A stretch of 64,000 nt of DNA. Origin: Pseudomonas sp. PD9R (GTDB lineage Bacteria > Pseudomonadota > Gammaproteobacteria > Pseudomonadales > Pseudomonadaceae). This document shows, piece after piece, positions 1-8,041 of the stretch (its first letter is position 1; every line of letters starts with the position of its first letter). The position numbers and the translations under genes were made by a program. Location: contig NZ_JAHTMR010000001.1 in assembly GCF_019200975.1 (NCBI RefSeq), positions 885,400 to 949,399 of the forward strand, given 5' to 3'. The notes below the pieces were generated by a model. That model searched no databases, was not told the DNA's origin, and saw only the letters and a program-made list of their open reading frames with translations.

Positions 1-267
1 GAACGCCAGCCAGCGTGCGTCGATCGCCAGCAGATGATCGGCGCCGTGCGCCCGGGTTTTACCGACGTTGCGGTGAGTGCAGGTCAGCGTCATCACGTCA
101 TAGGCTCGGGCGATGCTCAGGGACGTGTCCGTACAGTCATCCAGCACGATCAGTATCTTGACTTCTTCATTGCCCAGGTCGTGATGAAAAGCCGCCGCCA
201 GCAGTGATTCGATGCACTCATCAAGCAGTTGCTCTTCGTTGTGCACCGGGACAATGACTCCAATCAT
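1..267 (-). CDS. Family 2 glycosyltransferase, 5'-part (runs off window start)
   Basis: The 89 visible codons begin MIGVIVPVHNEEQLLDECI, the classic N-terminal nucleotide-sugar-binding strand of family 2 (GT-A fold) glycosyltransferases, followed by ILIVLDDCTDTS, where the DD pair matches the UDP/metal-binding aspartates. The rest of the gene lies beyond position 1, so the acceptor cannot be inferred. The start at 267 is supported by AGGAG about 8 bases upstream. No partner gene is visible on this strand. Confidence 0.8.
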   Translation of the reverse strand, partial: MIGVIVPVHNEEQLLDECIESLLAAAFHHDLGNEEVKILIVLDDCTDTSLSIARAYDVMTLTCTHRNVGKTRAHGADHLLAIDARWLAF

Positions 268-530
268 TCGCCGCTCTCCTGGTGCACGCACCGATGTCAT
301 GGTTTTCGATGTCGACCTTGGCGAATGAAGGTTGGTTGCAACTATTTTTACGGGCGCTGTGCGAGTGCGGTTATGGCTGCCATTGATCGGTTGTCCGACC
401 GGAAAAAAGGAACCGTCGTGTCGCGGATAGGCCCTTACTGGAAAGGCATTCATCTCGTTTTTTTCGGTTGCCGATCGTGGGCTCACTCCTTTGCACAGGC
501 GATCCATTTATGGGGCATGAGGATGTTGTA

Positions 531-1340
531 TTGAACGACCAACTTTTCATCGGCTGCGCGGGTTGGAGTTTGAGTCGGGAGCATTTGGCTGCGTTCCCAA
601 TGAACGGCACGCACTTGCAACGCTACGCAACGCAACTGAGCGGCGTTGAAATCAACAGCTCGTTTTATCGACCGCACCGTCGACAAACCTACGTGCGGTG
701 GGCTGCCTCCGTGCCCTTGGGTTTTCGTTTTTGTGTAAAGGTGCCGAAGGAAATATCCCATGTTCGGCGCTTGCAACGCTGTGATCGGGAACTCGATGAG
801 TTCCTGTCGCAATGCTCCGGGCTGGAGGATCGGCTGGGTTGTCTGCTGGTTCAGTTGCCGCCGTCGTTGACGTTTGAAGCGTCGGTGGCCGAGGCATTTT
901 TTTCCGCCCTCAGGCAGCGCTTTTCCGGGGATGTGGTGTTGGAGCCTCGCCATGAATCGTGGACAGACGCCGAGCCGCTGTTGGTGCGCTACTGCATCGC
1001 TCAGGCTGCGGTAGACCCGCCGCGAACCCGCTACGATTCGACCCCGCGAGGTTGGTCAGGACTTAAATATTGGCGGCTGCATGGATCGCCACGCATCTAT
1101 TACAGTGCTTATGCATTGCGCTGGCTGGAGGAACTGGCCATCGAGATTCAGAATGCCGCCGCCACTACGAGAGCGGTCTGGTGCATGTTCGATAACACGG
1201 CCAGCGGCGCCGCGCTACGGGACGCCCTGAGGATGATGGCGCTACAAAACAGGCCAGCGCAGAAGTCGCGGTTGCTCAGTCGGCAGGGTCCAGCAGCGCC
1301 TGGGCAGGCAGCGGCGGAAAATGTTCATTCAATAAAGTGA
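531..1340 (+). CDS. DUF72 family protein (YecE-like)
   Basis: A 269-residue DUF72 (YecE-type TIM barrel) protein. Visible hallmarks are FIGCAGWSL at the N-terminus, VEINSSFYRPHRRQTY, a central LLVQLPPS, VLEPRHESW, and YWRLHGSPRIYYSAY near the end. The biochemical role of the family is unknown. I chose the TTG at 531 because GAGGA lies 7 bases upstream and because family members start just before the GCAGWS strand; an in-frame ATG at 510 (MGHEDVV) has no ribosome-binding site but is possible. The 3' end overlaps the convergent gene at 1276-1548 by 65 bases. Confidence 0.8.
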   Translation: MNDQLFIGCAGWSLSREHLAAFPMNGTHLQRYATQLSGVEINSSFYRPHRRQTYVRWAASVPLGFRFCVKVPKEISHVRRLQRCDRELDEFLSQCSGLEDRLGCLLVQLPPSLTFEASVAEAFFSALRQRFSGDVVLEPRHESWTDAEPLLVRYCIAQAAVDPPRTRYDSTPRGWSGLKYWRLHGSPRIYYSAYALRWLEELAIEIQNAAATTRAVWCMFDNTASGAALRDALRMMALQNRPAQKSRLLSRQGPAAPGQAAAENVHSIK

Positions 1341-1548
1341 AATGATCCAGCGCCTCGCGAAACAACGCTTCAGCCTTGCCTCGAAGGTGCAGGTAGTAAT
1401 GAAATTGATCGCTATCGAAGTCCGGGTGATCCAGCACATCGAATGCCGCGCGACTCAGCGCGTTGGCGTCCGCGAACATCTTTTTATTCTGCTCCATTGC
1501 CAGGCTGCGGCAGGCGATGAGTTGGGCAGTCGTATAACGGGAAGACAT
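1276..1548 (-). CDS. Conserved hypothetical protein (90 aa)
   Basis: I do not recognise a named family. The 90-residue product is soluble and mostly helical by composition, with no signal peptide, membrane segment or metal-binding motif. The start is supported by a strong AAGGAGTG ribosome-binding site about 6 bases upstream. It converges on and overlaps the DUF72 gene. Its acidic, aromatic-rich sequence (DHPDFDSDQFHYYLHLRGKA) looks like true coding sequence rather than antisense of DUF72. Confidence 0.6.
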   Translation of the reverse strand: MSSRYTTAQLIACRSLAMEQNKKMFADANALSRAAFDVLDHPDFDSDQFHYYLHLRGKAEALFREALDHFTLLNEHFPPLPAQALLDPAD

Positions 1549-1911
1549 GCAACACTCCTTTATTAATCAGTAGCTCCTTTCAACAGGCGATGCCGCAGGG
1601 GAGCCGAACCTGATACCGCTTTCGGCCAATATATTTGTGTGCCGATAGTGGTGTGACCGCTGCGTTACAAACCAATATCAAAGAAATTCTGTTCAAAAAA
1701 TCGATTGTTTTTTGCAGAAACCAGCCAGAAAGAAATCTCGAATTTTGATGATTTCATCACTTTTTCCGTCGCCTCCAGGGCTGAAGCCGTCGAACAACAA
1801 AATCGAAACTTCGACATAAGCCCGATTGTCCAGACCCTTACACCTCAATGCGATGTTGCGGTTGAGCACCGTTGGGAATGCTGGGCGAATAAGTGAAGGA
1901 CGGGATGCGAT
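1549..1911. other. Intergenic region upstream of the ThDP enzyme
   Basis: This 363-base gap between a minus-strand gene and the plus-strand ThDP enzyme must hold both promoters. It has an AT-rich stretch around 1675-1760. A 63-codon open frame at 1705-1896 has no recognisable ribosome-binding site and no family resemblance. I see no convincing terminator or operator. Confidence 0.4.
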
Positions 1912-3702
1912 ATGACAATGACCGTGGGTGATTTCCTGGTTGAGCGACTCAGCCAATGGGGCGTGACGCGAATTTTTGGCTATCCGGGAGACGGCATCAA
2001 TGGTGTTTTCGGTGCCTTGAGCCGTAGCCGCGACAAGATTGAATTCATTCAGGCCAGGCATGAGGAAATGGCTGCCTTCATGGCCTGTGCCCACGCCAAG
2101 TTCACCGGTGAGCTGGGCGTGTGCATCGCCACGTCCGGCCCTGGCGCTTCGCACTTGATCACCGGACTTTACGATGCCCGAATGGACCACATGCCGGTGT
2201 TGGCGATAGTGGGACAGCAAGCACGCGCGGCCCTCGGCGGCCACTATCAGCAGGAGCTGGACCTGGTGTCGATGTTCAAGGATGTAGCGGGCGCCTTCGT
2301 GCAACAGGCGTCGGTACCCGCACAAGTGCGACATCTGGTCGACCGTGCGGTGCGAACGGCAATCGGTGAACGACGTGTCACGGCACTGATTCTGCCGAAC
2401 GACCTGCAAGACGTTGAGTACCAGGCGCCGGGCAGGGCGCACGGGACGGTTCATTCCGGTGTCGGCTACAGCAAACCGAAAGTGCTGCCGTATGACACCG
2501 ACTTGCAGCGAGCGGCCGATGTCCTCAATGCCGGTGAAAAGGTGGCCATTCTGGTTGGCGCCGGCGCATTGGAGGCGACCGATCAGGTCATCGCGGTAGC
2601 GGAAAAACTGGGTGCCGGCGTGGCCAAGGCGCTGTTGGGCAAGGCCGTGGTGCCAGACGAATTGCCGTGGGTCACTGGCAGCATCGGCCTGCTGGGCACC
2701 GAACCCAGTTATAAGCTGATGACCGAGTGCGACACCTTATTGATGATCGGTTCGGGTTTTCCGTATTCGGAGTTTCTGCCCAAGGAGGGGCAGGCGCGTG
2801 GGGTGCAAATCGATTTGCAACCCGACATGCTCAGTTTGCGCTATCCAATGGAAGTCAATCTGGTCGGCGATGCCCGCGAAACACTCGCGGCGCTTGCACC
2901 GTTGCTGGAACACAAGACGCAGCGCAAATGGCGCAAAAAAGTCGAGGGCTGGCGCAGTGCCTGGGAGAAAACTCTGCAAAAACGAGCGTTGGTAAAAGCT
3001 GACCCGATCAATCCGCAACGGGTGGTGTATGAACTGTCGCCCCGTCTCCCTGAACTTGCCATCATTACCAGCGACTCCGGGTCCTGCGCCAATTGGTACG
3101 CACGCGATCTGAAAATTCGCCGGGGCATGAAGTGTTCACTCTCCGGCGGGCTGGCGTCCATGGGCGCTGCCGTGCCTTATGCGATTGCCGCGAAATTCGC
3201 TCATCCGCAACGCACCGTGATTGCCTTGGTCGGCGATGGGGCGATGCAGATGAGCAACATGGCTGAACTGATTACCGTCGCCAAATACTGGCGGCAGTGG
3301 CAAAGCCCGAAATGGATTTGTGCGGTCTTCAACAACGAAGACCTCAATCAAGTCACTTGGGAGCAGAGGGTGATGGAGGGTGATCCTAAATTCGAAGCTT
3401 CGCAGAGCATTCCCGACGTTCCCTATCACCTGTTCGCCCTCTCAATCGGGCTCAAGGGCATTTTCGTTGATCGCGAGGAAGACGTTGCCGATGCCTGGGA
3501 GAAGGCTTTGGCATCGGAGGTTCCCGTATTGATCGAATTCAAGACCGACCCCAATGTTCCGCCACTTCCGCCCCACATCAAGCTGGAGCAGGCGAAGAAA
3601 TTTGCTTCGACCTTGCTCAAAGGGGATCCGAATGAAGCGGGGGTGATCGTGCAAACCGCCAAGCAGGTGCTGGGAGCGGTGCTGCCCCGTGGTTCGAAGT
3701 AG
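1912..3702 (+). CDS. Thiamine-diphosphate-dependent enzyme, pyruvate oxidase/acetolactate synthase-like
   Basis: A 596-residue ThDP enzyme with the three-domain layout of pyruvate oxidase and acetohydroxyacid synthase. The N-terminal PYR domain shows GYPGDGINGVFGAL and the cofactor-activating glutamate in ARHEEMAAFMACAH (about residue 50). The central domain has ILVGAGALEATD. The C-terminal PP domain has VGDGAMQMSNMAEL with the NN pair further on (FNNEDLNQ), the Mg-ThDP motif. PoxB-type enzymes decarboxylate pyruvate to acetate at the membrane, but the C-terminal membrane-binding peptide of PoxB cannot be confirmed here, so the substrate is open. It appears monocistronic; a REP doublet follows the stop. 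Confidence 0.85.
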   Translation: MTMTVGDFLVERLSQWGVTRIFGYPGDGINGVFGALSRSRDKIEFIQARHEEMAAFMACAHAKFTGELGVCIATSGPGASHLITGLYDARMDHMPVLAIVGQQARAALGGHYQQELDLVSMFKDVAGAFVQQASVPAQVRHLVDRAVRTAIGERRVTALILPNDLQDVEYQAPGRAHGTVHSGVGYSKPKVLPYDTDLQRAADVLNAGEKVAILVGAGALEATDQVIAVAEKLGAGVAKALLGKAVVPDELPWVTGSIGLLGTEPSYKLMTECDTLLMIGSGFPYSEFLPKEGQARGVQIDLQPDMLSLRYPMEVNLVGDARETLAALAPLLEHKTQRKWRKKVEGWRSAWEKTLQKRALVKADPINPQRVVYELSPRLPELAIITSDSGSCANWYARDLKIRRGMKCSLSGGLASMGAAVPYAIAAKFAHPQRTVIALVGDGAMQMSNMAELITVAKYWRQWQSPKWICAVFNNEDLNQVTWEQRVMEGDPKFEASQSIPDVPYHLFALSIGLKGIFVDREEDVADAWEKALASEVPVLIEFKTDPNVPPLPPHIKLEQAKKFASTLLKGDPNEAGVIVQTAKQVLGAVLPRGSK

Positions 3703-3703
3703 G

Positions 3704-3800
3704 CGCTGCCGCAGGGCTGTGATTTTTTGATCCTTGGCGGTATTGAGTCAGCTAAAGATCAAGATCAAAGGACCGCAGCCTTCGGCAGCTCCTACAGGGG
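3704..3800. repeat. REP doublet (CTGCGATC / GCCTTCGGCAGCTCCTACA type)
   Basis: Imperfect inverted repeat in which GCCGCAGGGCTGTGATTTTTTGATC pairs with GATCAAAGGACCGCAGCCTTCGGC. It lies between two genes facing each other and matches the second REP class of this window (also near 13.7-14.1, 20.0, 21.9 and 58.7 kb). Confidence 0.7.
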
Positions 3801-3826
3801 GTGTTGTTTGCAGGTCGGGCATGGAC

Positions 3827-4081
3827 TCAATCGTGAGTCTCGGTGTTTTTGTGGAAACCACGCAGGTTCATGACGAATAGACAGAATTGCAGGACGATCA
3901 ACGCGTACGCCTGGCTGTGAAAGCCCCAGATTGACCACAGCACATTGCTGACAATGAAACAGCTGAAGCCCAGCACGCGCCGGTGTGGGCGGCGCGAGCC
4001 AATCATCCAGGCGGCCAGCACCGTCACGAGCATGGCCGGCCATTGCAGCCAGTTCAGGTAGTCCATCAAGGGCGTTTCCAT
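3827..4081 (-). CDS. Small membrane protein (84 aa)
   Basis: Three hydrophobic segments are visible: about residues 10-26 (WPAMLVTVLAAWMIG), 36-52 (VLGFSCFIVSNVLWSIWGF) and 55-70 (AYALIVLQFCLFVMNLRG). They are separated by short basic loops and followed by a polar tail. The pattern (N-terminal MDYLNWLQWPAML) is that of small conserved Pseudomonas inner-membrane proteins of unknown function. A start at METPL or at the internal MDYL is possible. No functional inference beyond membrane location is justified. Confidence 0.6.
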   Translation of the reverse strand: METPLMDYLNWLQWPAMLVTVLAAWMIGSRRPHRRVLGFSCFIVSNVLWSIWGFHSQAYALIVLQFCLFVMNLRGFHKNTETHD

Positions 4082-4144
4082 TGTTTTCTTTTGCTGATGA
4101 CGCCGCTTGGAAAGATTCGTTCACCTGACAACCACCAGATGCCC

Positions 4145-4170
4145 TGCAGGAGCGAGCTTGCTCGCGATGG
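4145..4170. repeat. Single REP element
   Basis: Contains GGAGCGAGCTTGCTCGCGAT, the compact palindromic REP core of the P. fluorescens group, between two minus-strand genes. Confidence 0.75.
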
Positions 4171-4219
4171 ACGCCAACGATAACGCCTGCTTGTTGGATA
4201 CATTCGTGATGGCTGTTTC

Positions 4220-5407
4220 TTAATTGACTGGCGTTTTGCGCAGCGGCTCATCGCTCGCAAGCGTCCGATCGACCAGGCGAATACTGTCGCGTCCACTCCG
4301 TTTGGATTCGTAGAGCGCGGCATCGCCTTGCTCGATCAATGCCGCCAAACTGGCTGGCGGATGGTCGAACAGATTGGCACCGATACTCAGCGTTACCGGT
4401 TCAGGTGTGGTGAATGTCTGTGAGGCAGTCTTGTGAAACTGGTCACGTAGTGCGCTACCCAACGCCACGACGCGCTCACTCGATGCCTCGCGGAGCAAGA
4501 TGACGAACTCGTCCCCGCCCAGCCGGGCCGCCAGCGCGCCTTCGGGCAGCGCCGAGCGAATCATCTCGCTCAGCGTCACGAGCAGGCGGTCGCCGGCCGT
4601 ATGGCCGTACAGGTCGTTGACCAGTTTGAAATTATCGATATCGATCAGCAGCAGGGCACCCGGTCGAGCAGTCGAGACCTGTGCAAACAACCGTGGTGCT
4701 CGCACTTCGAGTGCGCGGCGGTTGTACATCGCCGTCAACGGGTCGCGTGCGGCCAGCCGTGCTATCTGTTTCTCACGCCGGTAGCGCTCGGTGCCGGTCA
4801 TCGACAAGGCGATCAGCATGATCGCCATCGCGCCCTCGACCAATGAAATCTGAATGATCTCGCCACGGAAAGCGGCGAGGTCGATCAGTGTGTTCGGCAC
4901 CACGGCAGTCATCGCCTTGACGACGTAGAAAAGCCCGTGCACCAGCAGCACATAACGCAGCTGAACCGCGCCCACACTCAACGATCTGCCGTGGGGTCGC
5001 AGAAGGAAGCTGGCTCTGAGCGTCAGTACGGCGACCAGCAACGAATTGACTAGCAACATGACCTTCGACCATGACGGCTCTTCGGGCAGTAAAAGCATGG
5101 CGAGCCAGGCGAGGAAGAGCAGGTACCACGCACGCGACAGGCGCACCTGGGTAAAACGCGCCACGCCCAGCAGGAAAAACCAGTGGGCCGTTACCAGCAG
5201 GCCGTTGGCAAACCAGATACCGATCAGCAAAAACCCGCTGCCGCGCAGCAAAGCGAGGGTCGAACCCACCGTGATGGTTGCAAAGCCCGCACTCCAGAAC
5301 AGTAGCGAGGATTCACGAATGCTGCGCCACTCGACCGCCAGGTACAGCGCGGCGGCCGCTGCGAGGGCAATCGAGAGTGTCAACATCGTTGGAGGGTCGA
5401 GTTGCAT
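4220..5407 (-). CDS. Membrane-bound diguanylate cyclase (GGDEF)
   Basis: A 395-residue protein with seven or so N-terminal transmembrane helices (residues 7-205) and a C-terminal GGDEF domain (about 220-385). The active-site loop reads RLGGDEFVIL (about 293-302), preceded by the DIDNFKLVNDLYGHTAGD metal/GTP-binding segment, so it should condense two GTP into cyclic di-GMP. The five-residue-upstream RxxD inhibitory site is absent (PEGA occupies its place), so c-di-GMP product inhibition through the classical I-site is not expected. No EAL domain is present. The membrane half probably senses a signal, but I cannot assign it to a named MASE class. Confidence 0.9.
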   Translation of the reverse strand: MQLDPPTMLTLSIALAAAAALYLAVEWRSIRESSLLFWSAGFATITVGSTLALLRGSGFLLIGIWFANGLLVTAHWFFLLGVARFTQVRLSRAWYLLFLAWLAMLLLPEEPSWSKVMLLVNSLLVAVLTLRASFLLRPHGRSLSVGAVQLRYVLLVHGLFYVVKAMTAVVPNTLIDLAAFRGEIIQISLVEGAMAIMLIALSMTGTERYRREKQIARLAARDPLTAMYNRRALEVRAPRLFAQVSTARPGALLLIDIDNFKLVNDLYGHTAGDRLLVTLSEMIRSALPEGALAARLGGDEFVILLREASSERVVALGSALRDQFHKTASQTFTTPEPVTLSIGANLFDHPPASLAALIEQGDAALYESKRSGRDSIRLVDRTLASDEPLRKTPVN

Positions 5408-5494
5408 AACCGTGTTGCCTGTTTGATTGCGGTGTCGGGGCTCGATTGTAAGCGTTTAAGGGGGATTTTCGCAGAGTGCTTAAGGATCGCAATC

Positions 5495-5587
5495 CTGTGG
5501 GAGTGAGCCTGCTCGCGATAGCGGACTTACGTTCAACATCTTTGTTGAAAGGTTTGCCCTCATCGCGAGCAAGCTCGCTCCTACAGG
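5495..5587. repeat. REP doublet (TGAGCCTGCTCGCGA / GCGAGCAAGCTCGCTCCTACA)
   Basis: Two REP cores in opposite orientation, separated by about 45 bases, between a diguanylate cyclase and a permease gene. This is the commonest REP type of the fluorescens group. Confidence 0.85.
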
Positions 5588-5597
5588 TTGTCGTGTA

Positions 5598-6953
5598 TCA
5601 ACTGATGGGGATCAGGCTCTGTTTGCCAAGCTTCATCAGCCAGTAGTAACTCAAGGCCGGCACCAGCAACCCGACCAGCCAGGCGAGGTCGACACCGTCC
5701 AGCGCCGTGGCCACCGGGCCGACATACAACGTGGTGTTCATGAACGGAACTTCCAGGGCAATGGCGAGCACGAAACTGCCGCAGGCGATCCAGTTGATCC
5801 GGCCATATACCCCGTTGAGGTCGAAGATGTCATCGATGCGGTACTGCCCTTTGCGCAGGCAGTAGTAGTCCACCAGATTGATCGCCGTCCACGGGATCAG
5901 GAAGTAGCTCATGAAGAAAATGAAGTTGAGGAAGAAGGTGATGAAATCGTCCTGACTGATGGTGCACAGCGCCGTCGCCACCAAACTGATTACCAGCATG
6001 AACAGACCGCGCACCCGGGGCGTCACTTTTAGCCGGGCGAAGGGTTCAATCACTGTGATGGTCGACATGAAAGCGCCGTACAGGTTGAAGACGTTAATCG
6101 ACACCTGGCCGTAAACGATGAAGGCGAACAGCAGGATTGCGCCGCTGCCGAACAACCCGGCCACATGGCCGCCGACGTTGCTCGAAAAGTCGCCGATGCC
6201 AACGCTGAGGATCGCCCCGAGTATCATCATCCACGCACCGCCCGTGACCGTGCCGGCGTAGCTGTACCAGAACACTTGAGCCGTTGGCGTTCGGCTCGGC
6301 AGGTAGCGCGAATAATCGGCGACATACGGCGCATAGGACAATTGCCAGGTCACGGCAATACTCACCGCCACCAGAAACTTCGACAACGAGAACCCTGTCG
6401 GCAGCCATTGCTCGGCCGGGATCGACAGCTGTAGGGCAAACAATGTCGCGGCGGCGAATACCAGCAGCGAAAGGATCGACAGCCACTTCTGCAAGCGGTG
6501 AATCAGCCGGTACCCGTACAGCGCGACGACGAAACACAAAGCGCCGATCAGGTAGATGTTGCCGCTGGCCGGCAACGGGCTGACCGACGCCAGCGCCTGG
6601 GCGGCGAGCAGGGTGTTGCTGACGAAGAACCCCAGGTAAATCAGCATCACGAACAGCAGCGGCAACACCGCGCCGAGCACGCCGAACTGCGCGCGGCTCT
6701 GGATCATCTGCGGGATACCCAGTTTCGGCCCTTGGGCGGAATGGGACGCCATGAAAATCGCCCCCACCATTGAGCCGATGATAATCGCCAGCGCGCTCCA
6801 GAACAGGTTGAGCCCCATCACCACCGGCAACACGCCGGAGGCAATTGTGGTGATGTTCATGTTGGCGCCGAACCAGATGTAAAACAGTGAACCCGGCCGA
6901 CCATGACGTTCGCCTTCGGGGATGAAATCGATGCTTCTTTTTTCGACTTGCAT
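5598..6953 (-). CDS. NCS1-family permease (cytosine/purine/allantoin type)
   Basis: A 451-residue protein with twelve hydrophobic segments and NCS1 hallmarks: an N-terminal cytosolic IDFIPEGERHG, FGANMNITTIASGVLP in helix 1, HSAQGPKLGIPQMIQSRAQFG between helices 2 and 3, and YVADYSRYLP in the middle. NCS1 carriers take up nucleobases, hydantoins, allantoin or related cyclic amides with Na+ or H+. It lies 5 bases downstream of the isochorismatase-family gene and is clearly co-transcribed with it. It is a distant paralogue of the NCS1 permease at 12136-13548. Substrate unknown; the neighbours suggest the nitrogen heterocycle degraded by this region. Confidence 0.9.
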   Translation of the reverse strand: MQVEKRSIDFIPEGERHGRPGSLFYIWFGANMNITTIASGVLPVVMGLNLFWSALAIIIGSMVGAIFMASHSAQGPKLGIPQMIQSRAQFGVLGAVLPLLFVMLIYLGFFVSNTLLAAQALASVSPLPASGNIYLIGALCFVVALYGYRLIHRLQKWLSILSLLVFAAATLFALQLSIPAEQWLPTGFSLSKFLVAVSIAVTWQLSYAPYVADYSRYLPSRTPTAQVFWYSYAGTVTGGAWMMILGAILSVGIGDFSSNVGGHVAGLFGSGAILLFAFIVYGQVSINVFNLYGAFMSTITVIEPFARLKVTPRVRGLFMLVISLVATALCTISQDDFITFFLNFIFFMSYFLIPWTAINLVDYYCLRKGQYRIDDIFDLNGVYGRINWIACGSFVLAIALEVPFMNTTLYVGPVATALDGVDLAWLVGLLVPALSYYWLMKLGKQSLIPIS

Positions 6954-6958
6954 GGCGA

Positions 6959-7636
6959 TTACTCCTGGGTCCGGACGAGGTGAGAGTGCAGGCGGGCGAT
7001 GGTGCTTTCCAGTTCATGGGGCTGGTGGGCGAACAGGTCCGGCTGATCGGGATTGAGGCTCACGTAGTCGCGGTTCTCCAGCGCTCGCCGGCATTCGGCG
7101 CTGGTGAGGAGTTCCAGGGCATACACCCAGTTAGTCATGATCAACAACGCCGAGTAGTGCCCGGCCATCGTGGTTGTGGTGCAGGCATCGCTGACCAGGC
7201 GAATGTGATAACCGAGGGCGAAGGCATCGAACACGCTGCTGAGTACGCAGACATCGGTCAATACGCCGCAGATGATCAGCGTGTCGACCTGCAGCGCCTT
7301 GAGTCGGGCATCGAGGTCAGTCTGGTGGAAGGCGCTGTAACGGCCCTTGTCGATCACCAGTTCGTCAAAGCGTGGGGTGAGGCTTTCGAGGATTTCCACC
7401 TGCCGGGTGCCGGCGCGATAGCTGCTTGGGCCGCCATCGCCCGCGCGAGGTTCGCCGCGTGGCATGTCACTGCCGTCGGCCTGGTTGATATGGCGGGTGT
7501 AGAGGACAGGCACCCGCCAATGGCGGGCGGTTTCGAGCAGTGCGGTCGTGTTGGCGACCACCGTGTCGAAGTGTTCGAGGACGAAGCCGTCCTCCTGCTG
7601 CATGTCGATGATCAACAGCGCGTTTTTATTGTTCAT
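6959..7636 (-). CDS. Isochorismatase-family cysteine hydrolase (amidohydrolase)
   Basis: A 225-residue member of the isochorismatase/nicotinamidase superfamily. The catalytic triad is visible: Asp11 (LLIIDMQQE), Lys97 (VIDKGRYSAF) and Cys130 (GVLTDVCVLSS). RutB, nicotinamidase, N-carbamoylsarcosine amidohydrolase and biuret hydrolase belong to this superfamily, so amide or carbamate hydrolysis is likely. It is followed 5 bases later by an NCS1 permease, as expected for uptake plus hydrolysis of a cyclic amide or its ring-opened product. It has no recognisable GntR operator of its own and may be read from the monooxygenase promoter upstream, although a REP cluster intervenes. Confidence 0.88.
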   Translation of the reverse strand: MNNKNALLIIDMQQEDGFVLEHFDTVVANTTALLETARHWRVPVLYTRHINQADGSDMPRGEPRAGDGGPSSYRAGTRQVEILESLTPRFDELVIDKGRYSAFHQTDLDARLKALQVDTLIICGVLTDVCVLSSVFDAFALGYHIRLVSDACTTTTMAGHYSALLIMTNWVYALELLTSAECRRALENRDYVSLNPDQPDLFAHQPHELESTIARLHSHLVRTQE

Positions 7637-7726
7637 TGAGCAAACCTGATCAAAGGCGAAACACGATGCACCGTTACACGCCGTGCGATGAGCAGGCGTG
7701 GGGTGCGTGATGTTCAGTTCGGGTGC

Positions 7727-7879
7727 TCAGTGAACTAACTGCCAGAAGCCGTTCTGTTTGGCGGAAACACTGGCGCGCAAGCGCTTGAAATGCAGGTGCG
7801 AAGCGGTCCATTCACCGCGCAGGTAAGCCTGCGCAGCGCCGGAGGGAAGGGTGAGTGATTGGAGACGACCATTGAACAT
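7727..7879 (-). CDS. Possible small protein (50 aa), uncertain
   Basis: Fifty codons from ATG 7879 encode a basic peptide (MFNGRLQSLTLPSG ... AKQNGFWQLVH). It lies between the monooxygenase and isochorismatase genes on the same strand. There is no clear ribosome-binding site. The only argument for it is position and amino-acid balance; it could be chance. Confidence 0.25.
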   Translation of the reverse strand: MFNGRLQSLTLPSGAAQAYLRGEWTASHLHFKRLRASVSAKQNGFWQLVH

Positions 7880-7890
7880 GGAAATCAACC

Positions 7891-8030
7891 CTGTAGGAGC
7901 GAGCTTGCTCTCACAGGACAAATGCTGACCTGTAGGAGCGAGCTTGCTCGCGAAGAACGCCCGAACAACGCGGTTATTCAGGCAGAGCACGTTATCGTTG
8001 ACGACCATCGCGAGCAGGCTCGCTCCCACA
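7891..8030. repeat. REP cluster (three cores)
   Basis: Two direct copies of GTAGGAGCGAGCTTGCTC (one followed by TCAC, one by GCGAA) and one inverted copy (ATCGCGAGCAGGCTCGCTCC) lie in the gap after the LLM monooxygenase gene. It could attenuate or stabilise the transcript between this gene and the downstream isochorismatase and permease genes. Confidence 0.85.
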
Positions 8031-8041
8031 GCGCAGAGTAT

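Noticed and set aside
1705..1896. 63-codon frame upstream of the first ThDP enzyme
   Set aside because: No ribosome-binding site and no recognisable sequence; probably chance in an AT-rich promoter region.
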